From NCBI GenBank assembly GCA_963772295.1, contig CAVYWO010000020.1, forward strand, positions 186,001 through 250,000: 64,000 nt of DNA, written 5' to 3'. The stretch comes from AP-15 sp963772295. Its GTDB lineage: Bacteria; Pseudomonadota; Alphaproteobacteria; ATCC43930; CGMCC-115725. The notes under the pieces are model-generated. The model did not search any database. It was not told the DNA's origin and was given only the letters and a program-made list of their open reading frames with translations. The translations under genes and the position numbers were made by a program. Position 1 is the first letter of the stretch; each line of letters starts with the position of its first letter. Below, piece by piece: positions 34,151-42,369 of the stretch.

Positions 34151-35248
34151 CTATTTTGTCGGCAGGTGATAACCCTTCTTGACCAGCCGGATCGTGTAGA
34201 TGCTCTTGCCCGAGGCGAGATAGAGCAGGTTCCCGTCATCGCCGTAGCCGAACGAGACATTGGTCGGCAGCTCCGGCGTCTGCCCGCCGGCGGCCGGCTT
34301 GCCGGTCGGGATGTAGGCGAGCTCCTTGCCTTGCGGCGTATAGATGTGGACCCCCGGCGCCGCGGTGCTGCGCACGGCCATGTAGAGGTTGCCTTCGACA
34401 TCGACCGTCATCCCGTCGCCGGCGTCATTGGGCGCGAAGTCGGTCAGGACGCGCCGGTTGCTGACCGACCCGTCCGCTGCGAGGTCGTAAACGAGGGTCT
34501 GCATGATCCCCTTTTGGAAGGTCACGCCCTTGCCCAGGAAGACCTCGTTCCCGCCGTTGTCGTGCGCCAGCACGTAGAGCGTCTTCTGGTCGGGCGACAC
34601 CTGCACCCCGTTCGGCTTGCCGGCATCGGTGATCAGGCGCGTCACCTTGCCGTCGGGGTCGATCCGGTAGACCGCCTGGATCGGCTGGTCCATCGGCTCC
34701 CAGCCCAGATAACGTGGATCGGTGAAGTAGATGCGGCCCTGCTCGTCGATCGTCAGGTCGTTGGGCGCATCGTACGGCTTGCCGTTGAAGAGGCCGGTCA
34801 GGATATAGCTCTTGCCGGTCTTCATATCTGTCTTGGTAATCCGACGCCCGCCGTAATCGGCACCCTCGGCGATCACGAGGTTGCCGTCGGCATCGAATTT
34901 CATGCCGTTCGACATGCCGCTCGGCGAACGGAAGATCTTGGCCTCTTTGGTTTTCGGATCGTATACCCAGAGGTTGCCGGCCTGCGGGTATTTCCCCGAC
35001 GGGTCCTTGCACAGGGCCGAGAAGGTGATGTCGCTGAAATAAACCTTGCCGTCGGGGCCGGCCTGGACCCCTTCGGTGAGGGCGCAGGCGCCGTCGAACA
35101 CGCGGTCGAGCTTGGCCCCCGCCGGCAGCACGCTCGGATCGCCGCTCGGCGCGGGGAACCCGGGATCCTCGGCCCAGGCGCCGCCCGCGGCCGCCAAAAG
35201 GCCGAGGGATGCGCCCAGTACCGCGACCCGCCATGATTGCATCGTCAT
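34151..35248 (-). CDS. Exported SMP-30/gluconolactonase-like family protein
   Basis: A 365-residue six-blade beta-propeller: signal peptide (about residues 1-28), then ALTEGVQAGPDGKVYFSD, SPSGMSNGMKFDADGNLVIAEGADYGG, DAPNDLTIDEQGRIYFTDPRY, KPNGVQVSPDQKTLYVLAHD and NDAGDGMTVDVEGNLYMAV, the metal-site pattern of the SMP-30/LRE group. It may hydrolyse lactones formed by alcohol or sugar oxidation, but this is inference. The ATG at 35248 is 5-8 bases after GGAGGA; a second ATG lies two codons on. Confidence 0.88.
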   Translation of the reverse strand: MTMQSWRVAVLGASLGLLAAAGGAWAEDPGFPAPSGDPSVLPAGAKLDRVFDGACALTEGVQAGPDGKVYFSDITFSALCKDPSGKYPQAGNLWVYDPKTKEAKIFRSPSGMSNGMKFDADGNLVIAEGADYGGRRITKTDMKTGKSYILTGLFNGKPYDAPNDLTIDEQGRIYFTDPRYLGWEPMDQPIQAVYRIDPDGKVTRLITDAGKPNGVQVSPDQKTLYVLAHDNGGNEVFLGKGVTFQKGIMQTLVYDLAADGSVSNRRVLTDFAPNDAGDGMTVDVEGNLYMAVRSTAAPGVHIYTPQGKELAYIPTGKPAAGGQTPELPTNVSFGYGDDGNLLYLASGKSIYTIRLVKKGYHLPTK

Positions 35249-35331
35249 CGACACTTCCTCCCATTGTGTTTGGTTAGACGCCAACGCCGGAGGGCGTTGG
35301 CGTCGGGTTCTAACCGTCGCCACCCAACCGG

Positions 35332-36522
35332 TCAATGGGTCGCAATTCCGGGGCCGTTATCGGCGCGCCCGGAAGCCGTCTTGCGACGGCCGATCCCGTA
35401 TTGGTCGCCGACCCGGCTGATCTTGCCGTTGGCGAAGTCGACCTCTAGCATGTCCTCCGACGCCCCGATCGTGCCGATCGAGGCATGGGTGCGCGTGTCG
35501 AAGATCTCGGTGCGGTCGGCGCTGTTCTTGTTCGGCGCGACATAACCGTAGTCGCCGTCGATGTCGAAGGTCAGCCAATGCGACCCGCGGCCGCTGCGCA
35601 GCGGCAACCGGTCTTTCAAGACCGGCGCCATCGGACTACGCATATCCCAGAGATAAACGTGCGGGTCGGCCTGCGTGCCGTTCTGCCACACCTCGCGCTG
35701 ATCGGGGGTCCAGCCGATCCCGTGCAACAGCCCGGCATCGCCGGGCGGATGATCGGGGATGCCTGCGGCGACAATCCGGCCGGTCTTCAGATCGGCCACC
35801 TCCATTCCCCACAGGTGCCTGACCTCGTTGACCGCGTAGCTGCTCGTCCCGTCCACCGCATACGGGCCGAGAACCCCGGAATAGGGTCCGACGCGCTTTA
35901 CCGCATAGCTCTGCGGATCGATCAGATAGAGGTAGTTGCCGCTGCCGTCGGTGGCTTTGGTCTCCTGGAAGATCGGCCCGGACAGCGGATACTGGGCGTC
36001 GTGCGACCGGTTCGAGAAATAGACCCGGCGCACCGTCTCGCCGCTGCCGGCGTCGACGATATTGATGAATTCGGCCGAGCCGAGCTCAAAGGTCGGAACG
36101 TAGAGCAGCCGGCCGTCCGGCCGGATCGCCAGCCGATCGATGCCGGGGGAAATCTCGCGGTCCCACAGCACCTTGTCGGTGTAGAGGTCGAGGCAATAGA
36201 TCCTTCCGATGCCCGAGACATTCAGATAGGCGACGTAGAGCTTTCCGGTGGCGGCGCTGGCGGCCACCCCTCTGACATCGTCGACCCCCGCCACCGTCGC
36301 GATGGTTCTGACCAGCCGATGCCCGGAATCGATATCGTAGACCGAGATCGAGCCGCGCTCGGCTGGCGACTCGTTGACCGCATAGAGGGCGCGCGCGACG
36401 AAGGACGGCCGCGGCTCGGCGGCGCCAGCCGCGGCCGCGGCAATTACCGCTAAGCCGCTGCCGAGGATGAGCAAAAATCTGACGAGACGTTGGTTAGAGA
36501 GCGGTTTCCGATCACGTTGCAT
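35332..36522 (-). CDS. Exported beta-propeller protein of the PQQ cluster
   Basis: A 396-residue protein with a signal peptide (RFLLILGSGLAVIAAAAAGA) and propeller-type repeats (RGVAASAATGKLYVAYLN; IDRLAIRPDGRLLYVPTFE; LHGIGWTPDQREVWQNG; HWLTFDIDGDYGYVAP). No catalytic motif seen. The only ATG lies inside a stretch identical in type to the end of the inverted-repeat element family (GCGGTTTCCGATCACGTTGCAT, 36501-36522), so the first eight or nine codons derive from that repeat. Same strand as its neighbours on both sides. Confidence 0.8.
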   Translation of the reverse strand: MQRDRKPLSNQRLVRFLLILGSGLAVIAAAAAGAAEPRPSFVARALYAVNESPAERGSISVYDIDSGHRLVRTIATVAGVDDVRGVAASAATGKLYVAYLNVSGIGRIYCLDLYTDKVLWDREISPGIDRLAIRPDGRLLYVPTFELGSAEFINIVDAGSGETVRRVYFSNRSHDAQYPLSGPIFQETKATDGSGNYLYLIDPQSYAVKRVGPYSGVLGPYAVDGTSSYAVNEVRHLWGMEVADLKTGRIVAAGIPDHPPGDAGLLHGIGWTPDQREVWQNGTQADPHVYLWDMRSPMAPVLKDRLPLRSGRGSHWLTFDIDGDYGYVAPNKNSADRTEIFDTRTHASIGTIGASEDMLEVDFANGKISRVGDQYGIGRRKTASGRADNGPGIATH

Positions 36523-36550
36523 AGCCGGCTTGATTATAGCCGGCCTGATT
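36501..36550. repeat. Solo inverted-repeat-element end followed by a 15-bp tandem repeat
   Basis: 36501-36522 is one terminal sequence of the element family seen complete at 28981 and 62904. Directly next to it, ATAGCCGGCTTGATT (36521-36535) is repeated as ATAGCCGGCCTGATT (36536-36550) with one mismatch. The tandem copies sit immediately upstream of the leftward propeller gene's start and could be a regulator site or an insertion scar. Confidence 0.55.
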
Positions 36551-36716
36551 TAAGAAGTCGCGGCATTGCTGGGGTGGGTAGCGTTGCCGCAGTTCGGATT
36601 GGCGATGCTGGTTCGGAGGCGGTAGTGAGTTCTTCACGACCGGGCTGTTGCTCCTTTTTGCAATCGACCGCCCAGAAATCGCCAGGCCGGGAGCCGAATT
36701 TGCGCGCGAGGACAAT

Positions 36717-36940
36717 CTAGCCGCCCACCGGCGGTGCCGACCCGCCGAGCATGAAACTCACCGAATGTCATCGCGAGGCGCCCCCGGCCGGAGCCTGTCC
36801 TCGGGCCGGCCGAAGGCCGGACCCGGGGGCCGGGGCAGGCTCGGCGCCGTGGCGATCTCGTCGTCGCGGAGTTGCGAGGGTCGGGATGGCTTCCCCCCGG
36901 AACGGCCCGCCAGGGCCGGCCGTCCGGGGGTCGCAATGAC
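36717..36940. repeat. Dispersed palindromic repeat, family A
   Basis: Starts CTAGCCGCCCACCGGCGG, then ATGAAACTCACC and TGTCATCGCGAGG, and ends GGTCGCAATGAC. It includes the GGAACGGCCCGCCAGGGCC module also seen at 32656 and in the MITE at 39535. Together with 36551-36716, where I see no gene, it fills most of the 564-base gap between the propeller gene and the cytochrome. Confidence 0.7.
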
Positions 36941-37086
36941 GATGAGACTAAGCCGGTGTGACCTTGTTTCTTGTCTTTTGGTTTACCGTACCGGAAAGGT
37001 GGGCCGAAGCCTCCGGCGGGCGCGACTTCAAGCCTTCTGCGCCGCGCCCTCGATAGCGCGGCTGAAACTGCCCCACGCGAGCTGAC

Positions 37087-37452
37087 TCACTCTTTCCGCT
37101 TGAGCGACTTGATGTATCGAGCCATCAACGCGATCTGCTGGTCGTCAAGGAACTTACGGAACGATGGCATGAGGCCCTGCTTGCCGTTGCGAATGCGCTC
37201 CTCGACCTGCTGTTGTGTCATCTGCGTCCCTGCGAGGCGCGGGCCCGCGCCGGCGGTCATGCCGAAACTGCCGTGGCACCAGCCGCACTGGCCGGCAAAA
37301 ATCAGTTTGGCCTCGTGATTTTCGGCCTCGCTGATTCCTTCGGCGGGGTTCCGTTCGGTGTTCTGGGTTTCGGCCGCTGCGGCGAACGCAGGCGCAAGCA
37401 AGATAACAGAACCATACACGGAGAATCCGGCTAGCGACCGAAAAACCGTCAT
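37087..37452 (-). CDS. Small cytochrome c of the third PQQ dehydrogenase cluster
   Basis: A 121-residue exported protein with signal peptide (about residues 1-26), haem motif CGWCH in IFAGQCGWCHGSFG, and a likely distal methionine in GLMPSFRKFLDDQQ, the SoxX/cytochrome c550-like pattern. It follows the PQQ dehydrogenase at 37538 by 85 bases, but a strong intrinsic terminator lies between them, so its expression may depend on read-through or on its own promoter. It is the probable electron acceptor. Confidence 0.88.
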   Translation of the reverse strand: MTVFRSLAGFSVYGSVILLAPAFAAAAETQNTERNPAEGISEAENHEAKLIFAGQCGWCHGSFGMTAGAGPRLAGTQMTQQQVEERIRNGKQGLMPSFRKFLDDQQIALMARYIKSLKRKE

Positions 37453-37472
37453 GGCCGCTGACTCCTCGGATG

Positions 37473-37509
37473 AAAAAAGCTCACAGCAGGTTGGTGCTGT
37501 GAGCTTTCT
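37473..37509 (-). terminator. Intrinsic terminator between the third PQQ dehydrogenase and its cytochrome
   Basis: AGCTCACAGCA (37478-37488), loop GGTTGG, TGCTGTGAGCT (37495-37505): an 11-bp perfect stem. On the leftward strand it is followed by six U residues (A-run at 37473-37478). It starts 29 bases after the dehydrogenase stop and ends about 20 bases before the cytochrome ATG. Confidence 0.85.
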
Positions 37510-37537
37510 TCAGTTTGCGGCGGCGGCCGAGGCGGGC

Positions 37538-39260
37538 TCAGAGCCCGAACACGAGCAAATTGCCGCCTTCGATTGGCATACTCTCGAAAGGCTCGCCAAA
37601 GAGGGGCTTGAAGTTATCCGACACGTGACTGCCCCAGCCGCTGACCACGGCGATGTACTGCTTCCCGTTCACCGCATAGGAGATGATGCCGCCACTGTGA
37701 CCAATGCCGTCATTGTGCGACCACAGCTTCTTGCCGCTGCTGGCGTCGAGCGCATCCAACCAGCCGTCGGCGCCGGGCACGAAAACGAGGCCGCCTTTGG
37801 TCGAAAGCAGGCTGGCCAGCGGGAAATACTTGTAGGGTACTTCCCAGGCGATCTTGCCCGTGATCGGGTCGCGCCCCGAGACGTGTCCGAATGCCTTGTC
37901 GTGACCCGGAGGGGCGTGCACGGTCCAGCTCGCGCTGATGTAGAGCTGGCCTGACCCTTCCTTCGGCGTCGGGACTTTGAGCGCCTCCATGTCCTGGCAG
38001 AATTCCTGCCCGACCTTGTAGTAAAGCCCGGTATCCGGACTGTAGCTGCCGGAGTTCCAGCTGATCGCGCCATCGATCGCCGGGCAGACATTCTTGCTCA
38101 CGCCGATATGCACGTCGCGCCGGCCGATGAGTTGGCCGGTCTTCGGATCGACGTTATCGACGAAGTTGGACGTCTTGCCGAGGTGCCAGACATTCTCGAT
38201 TTTGAGCGGAACCGTGCCGGGATCACGATTATAGACGTACACGTAGCCGCCCTTGTTGGGGTGGACGACGACCTGCTTTCCGTCGCGGTCGAGCAACACG
38301 AACTCGCCGACTGCGCCGTCGAAATCCCACGCATCGTGCGGGTTTTCCGAGAAATACGACTTCAGTTGACCGCTGTCGGCATCGAGCGCGACCACGCCCG
38401 ACGTATAGAGGTTGTCACCCGGCCGCTTGTCGATGTCGTAGTCGGGCGCCGGGTTCGCCGTACCCCACCAAGATGGTGTTGGTGGCGGCATCGTAGGTCC
38501 CGGGCATCCAGCCGCCGCCACCGCCGATTTTCCAGCTATCGTTGCCCCAGCTCGCGCGCGAGCGCTCGTCCCCGCCGACCGTGTCGAACTGCCATAGTTT
38601 CTTGCCGGTCCGCGCATCGACGGCGAAGATCGGCCCGCAGCACCCCGCCAGCTCGCCGCCGTCCGCACCGATGATCACCTTGTCCTTCACGACCAGCGGC
38701 GCGCCGGTGAAGCCCTTGTTCCCCTTTTCCACAGTGAGAAGCTCGTTATCCCATACTTGCTTGCCGGTTTGCATATCGACGGCAATCAGGTGACCATCGA
38801 GCGTGCCGAGGTAAAGCTTGCCGTAACCGGCCGCAAGGCCGCGGTTATAGGGACTATAGACCGTCCCCTGCGCTCGCTCCTCGTCGAGCTTGGGCTTGAA
38901 ATTCCACAGGAAGGCGCCGGTGGCGCCATCAAGCGCCCAAACCTGATCGTTGGTGCTGGTATAGTAAATCCGGCCATCGATCGCCAGCGGGAAAGACTGG
39001 ATGCCCCGCTTCCCCGCGCCGGGCGTGTGCATCCAAAGAAGCTTCAGGTCCTTCACATTGCCCGCGTTGATCTGATCGAGCGGGCTGTAATGCCAGGACT
39101 TGTAAGATTGATGATACATGACCCAATTGTTCGGATCTTTGTCCGCATTCAAGAGCGCATTGCCGTCCAGTTCCGCCGCCGGGGCCGGCACGCCCGCAAC
39201 AGCGCAGAATCCCGCGATGATGCTGCCGGCAAGCAAGGCGCGTTTCATTTGGCCGATCAT
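37538..39260 (-). CDS. PQQ-dependent alcohol dehydrogenase, predicted lanthanide-type, with a single-base frameshift
   Basis: An exported quinoprotein of about 573 residues. Signal peptide (RALLAGSIIAGFCAVAGVPA), ADKDPNNWVMYHQSYKSWHYSP, RPGDNLYTSGVVALD and propeller motifs are normal. At 38463-38466 a CCCC run carries one base too many; removing it joins TILVGTANPAPDYD across the two frames. The active site reads HDAWDFDGAV (codons 38318-38326), again Asp-x-Asp as in lanthanide enzymes. A Cys-Cys pair occurs in ELAGCCGPIF rather than before NRG (YSPYNRG). The ATG at 39260 follows GGAGGAG. First gene of the leftward PQQ cluster. Confidence 0.88.
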
Positions 39261-39521
39261 TAGGTTCGCTCCTCCCTCAGGATATTCCAGCCATTCTTCG
39301 CGCGAGGGCCGACTAAACTACAGTGATCGGCTTATTCCGAGATTCCACAGACGGACGCCGAAAATGGCGGGACCACCGAACATTAACCGATTCTGGGCAT
39401 CCTGCAAGAGCGATATGTGACGCGGAACGTCGCGGCGCTCACAATGGGGCAGTCCGCCGCCGCGGAGTTGCGTGCGGTTCTCACACGACGCTCCCGCCAA
39501 GTCATTTCGGGCTCGATCGCG

Positions 39522-39537
39522 TAGTCTAGCTAGACTA
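39522..39537. repeat. Perfect 16-bp palindrome at a MITE boundary
   Basis: TAGTCTAGCTAGACTA is its own reverse complement. Its last three bases overlap the left end of the MITE at 39535. It may be an operator for the PQQ dehydrogenase start region (39260 is 260 bases away) or a preferred insertion target containing CTAG. Confidence 0.55.
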
Positions 39538-39741
39538 GTGTGCTGAACCATAAGTTCGCTTCATAATTAACAGGAATTGTCATTGCGAGGAGGCCGGAGG
39601 CCGACGAAGCAATCTCTACCGCATTCGGTCATTTGTGGCACGAGATTGCTTCCCCCCGGAACGGCCCGCCAGGGCCGGCCGTCCGGGGGTCGCAATGACT
39701 GCACTCGTATTGTGAAACGAATTTCTCATCCACCACACTAG
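39535..39741. mobile_element. MITE-like element 1, 207 bp, 33-bp terminal inverted repeats
   Basis: 39535-39567 and the reverse complement of 39709-39741 match at 25 of 33 positions, beginning CTAGTGTG and containing TTCG(C/T)TTCA. The interior is a family A palindromic repeat (GTCATTGCGAGG to CGCAATGAC). No open frame. CTAG at both tips would fit an IS630/Tc1-type element that targets TA. It is non-autonomous. Confidence 0.75.
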
Positions 39742-39951
39742 GGCCTGTCGTCAATTGAGCGGACGTCCCGTTCCGATTACATCCGATTACCGTCTTGCCC
39801 AGCCTTGGGCCGGGCATCCACGGGAGCCCGCGAAGGTCTGTGCCGTTTCTCGTGGATGCCCACGGATCAAGTCCGTGGGCTGAGGCCCACGGACCGAGCC
39901 CGGCCAAAGCGTTGATATATGTGAGCCAGCGCTGCTAATTGACGACACGCC
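39742..39951. mobile_element. MITE-like element 2, 210 bp, 18-19 bp terminal inverted repeats
   Basis: Left end GGCCTGTCGTCAATTGAGC (39742-39760) and right end, reversed, GGCGTGTCGTCAATTAGC (39934-39951) differ by one mismatch and one indel. The interior carries TCTTGCCCAGCC...GGGCATCCACG, related to the repeats at 48929 and 62939. It abuts element 1 with no intervening base. No coding content. Confidence 0.75.
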
Positions 39952-40051
39952 ATAGTGGCGGAGATCACGGATCGGTTCCCCGGCGGCGGATCAGCCTCGG
40001 CGAACGATGTTGCTGTCGGTCGAGGCCGCGGTACAACGCGGCGGAACAGGA

Positions 40052-40501
40052 TTACCGGTCGCTTGGCCGGACGCTCGCGAGCAGCGCGGTGCCCAGTCCC
40101 CACAGCCCGTTCGCGATCGGCGCGACCACCACCCCGGGAAAGCGGAAGCGGACGGGAAGCCCCTTCAACGGCAGCACGACGCACCAAAGGACGAGGGTCG
40201 GGAGGACCGCACCGAAGAGGAGAGCGCCCGGCCAATAGCCGGCGGGGCCGCGCGCGATCGCCCGCTCGACCAGCACGAAGACGATGCCCCACACTCCGCC
40301 CCAAAACGCCAACTGGATCACCGCCGGCACGCCGAAGGGCGGTACCGACTCCATATTGAAGGCCGACCCGCCGAAAAGTCCGACCCCGTGCAGCAGCGCA
40401 AGCGCCGGCTGGTGAAACAAGAGGGTCGCGAGAAAGCCGGCGACGAAGCCATGGCCGAGCCGCGCCGCCGCGGGCGAGCGTGCCGGTGCCGATCGCGCCA
40501 T
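40052..40501 (-). CDS. Small integral membrane protein of unknown function
   Basis: A 149-residue protein with about four hydrophobic stretches (LGHGFVAGFLATLLFHQPAL; PAVIQLAFWGGVWGIVFVLV; GALLFGAVLPTLVLWCVVLP; VVVAPIANGLWGLGTALL). The ATG at 40501 follows GGAGG at normal spacing; the longer upstream frame overlaps the amidotransferase and is not used. Same strand as the GATase gene, 59 bases downstream of its stop. I do not recognise a characterised family. Confidence 0.75.
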   Translation of the reverse strand: MARSAPARSPAAARLGHGFVAGFLATLLFHQPALALLHGVGLFGGSAFNMESVPPFGVPAVIQLAFWGGVWGIVFVLVERAIARGPAGYWPGALLFGAVLPTLVLWCVVLPLKGLPVRFRFPGVVVAPIANGLWGLGTALLASVRPSDR

Positions 40502-40560
40502 GTCGTCCTCCGGGTTCCGTTGCCGGTCGATCGAGCTCGACAAGCCGATGGTCGCGCCGG

Positions 40561-41277
40561 TCACCGGCCGGAAGCCGCCGCGACGAGCGCGCAAAAGATG
40601 AGCCGGTCGCCGTCGCTGAGTTCGAACTCGGGATGCCACTGGACGCCGAGGCAAAAGCGCCGGCGCGGGTCCTCGATGCCCTCGATGACGCCGTCCTCGG
40701 CAACGGCGTCGACGACAAGGCCGGAACCGACCTCTTTGACCGACTGATGATGCGCGCTATTGACGCTGAGAACGTCGGCGCCGGCGATCCGGCGCAACTG
40801 GGTATCGGCGAGGATCCGGACCCGATGCCCCGGCTCGTTGCGCGGGTTCGGCTGGCGGTGCGGCAGGGCGCTCGGCACCTCGTCCGGGATGTGCTGGATC
40901 AGGGTGCCGCCCAGCGCGACGTTCAGCAATTGCTGGCCGCCGCAGATGCCGAGCACCGGCATGTCGCGGGCGAGTGCACCCTGTGCCGCGGCCAGCTCGA
41001 AAGCGGTGCGCCGGTCCTTGGTGGTGACCGTCGGATGCCGGATTTCGGCTCCGAACAAGGCCGGGTCGATGTCGAAGCCGCCGCCGGTGACGATCAGCCC
41101 ATCGATCGCGTCGAGATAGGCCTCGGCGAGGTCCGGCTCGTGCGGCAGCAGCAGCGGCAGCCCGCCGGCGCGACGCACCGCGGTGCAGTAATTCTCGCGG
41201 ATCGCATACCAGGGAAACTTCGACCAGCCGCCTGCGGGCTCGTGGTCGAGGGTCAGGCCGATGATCGGTCGCACCAT
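40561..41277 (-). CDS. Class I glutamine amidotransferase-like, gamma-glutamyl-GABA hydrolase (PuuD) family
   Basis: A 238-residue protein. The nucleophile C112 lies in VLGICGGQQLLNVALGG, and the catalytic His/Glu in LGVQWHPEFE. LIVTGGGFDIDP and VNSAHHQSV are typical of the peptidase C26/PuuD group, which hydrolyses gamma-glutamyl-linked amines. No polyamine catabolic genes adjoin, so the substrate is open. Confidence 0.88.
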   Translation of the reverse strand: MVRPIIGLTLDHEPAGGWSKFPWYAIRENYCTAVRRAGGLPLLLPHEPDLAEAYLDAIDGLIVTGGGFDIDPALFGAEIRHPTVTTKDRRTAFELAAAQGALARDMPVLGICGGQQLLNVALGGTLIQHIPDEVPSALPHRQPNPRNEPGHRVRILADTQLRRIAGADVLSVNSAHHQSVKEVGSGLVVDAVAEDGVIEGIEDPRRRFCLGVQWHPEFELSDGDRLIFCALVAAASGR

Positions 41278-41342
41278 ACCGCCAATTCCGTCAAATCCTG
41301 CCGCCGCATCCTGTCAGCCGCTCCCGCCCACGCCGGCCGCGG

Positions 41343-42116
41343 TCAGCAGCCGTAGCGCCGTTGGCGTTCTTGGTAGGACCGGATGGCGCGCAAGAAATCG
41401 ATCTTGCGAAACGCCGGCCACAACACGTCGGTAAAATAAAACTCGCTGTGCGCGCTCTGCCAGAGCAGAAAACCGGAGAGCCGGACCTCGCCGCTGGTGC
41501 GGATGATCAAATCGGGGTCCGGGACGCCGGCGGTGTAGAGATGGGCCGCGATCGCCTCGGGCGTGATCCGGTCGATCGCCGCTGCCAACGTCGTTTTGCC
41601 GCCCTCCATCCCGGCGAGCAGCGAGCGCACCGCATCGGCGATTTCCTGACGCCCGCCATAGGCGACGGCGATGTTCAGCTTCATGCCGTCATAATCGGCG
41701 GTGGCGCGCTCGGCGGCGGCGATCGCGTCGAGGACCGGTTGCGGGAGCATGGCAAGGCAGCCGATGGCGCGCACCCGGACGCGGCGGCGGTGGATCGCTG
41801 GGTCGCGGGCGAGGGCAGCCAGCTTGGCCTCGACCGAAGCGAGGATGCCCGAGACCTCATCTGGTGGGCGGCGAAAATTGTCGGTTGAGAAAACAAATAA
41901 GGTCACCGCCGGGATCGCGAGATCGGCACACCATTCGAGCACCGCATCGAGCTTGTCGGCGGCGAGTTCGTAGAGGGTCCGCGGCTCGGTGATGCCGTGT
42001 GCGCGCCCGTGCCGGCGGTTGCCGTCGAGAATGATCCCGACATGCCGGGGCCGCGGACGTTTGCGGACATCGCGGGCCAGCCGCCGCGCATAGAGATAAT
42101 AAAGGAGCCTGCGCAT
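41343..42116 (-). CDS. Divergent cis-prenyltransferase (UppS-like)
   Basis: A 257-residue protein of the undecaprenyl diphosphate synthase fold. HVGIILDGNRRHGRAHG holds the catalytic Asp of the DGN motif. TLFVFSTDNFRRPPDEV, LNIAVAYGGRQEI and IIRTSGEVRLSGFLLWQSAHSEFYF are family blocks. The GHxxG phosphate-binding motif that usually follows is replaced by TLYELAADKL, and the usual DGNGRW is DGNRRH. It may make a short or unusual Z-prenyl diphosphate rather than serve wall synthesis. I use ATG at 42116 (MRRLLYYLYARRLAR); a start 24 codons upstream is possible. Confidence 0.85.
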   Translation of the reverse strand: MRRLLYYLYARRLARDVRKRPRPRHVGIILDGNRRHGRAHGITEPRTLYELAADKLDAVLEWCADLAIPAVTLFVFSTDNFRRPPDEVSGILASVEAKLAALARDPAIHRRRVRVRAIGCLAMLPQPVLDAIAAAERATADYDGMKLNIAVAYGGRQEIADAVRSLLAGMEGGKTTLAAAIDRITPEAIAAHLYTAGVPDPDLIIRTSGEVRLSGFLLWQSAHSEFYFTDVLWPAFRKIDFLRAIRSYQERQRRYGC

Positions 42117-42369
42117 CGCGGCCCAGTGCAGAGGCCCGGGCCGCGCGGGCGGACAGCCCGCCGCGCCACCGAGCCTTAGCCACGCCATTACGCGGAAAAT
42201 GTGGCAAGCGGATGACTAATAATCGATTAATCCCGCAGCGGCGGCCCCGGTCCGCTGGTAGTGCCGCAGCACGCAGGCCGGGCGCAAGCGCCGCAACAGC
42301 GCAGAGCGCCGAACGGCAGGTCGCGCGATCGCCGCGGAACAGCGGCACATTTTGTGCCGCAGGCGGACC

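Noticed and set aside
40007..41355. Rightward frames opposite the amidotransferase and small membrane protein
   Set aside because: No family similarity; the leftward strand has the GICGGQQ and WHPE motifs.
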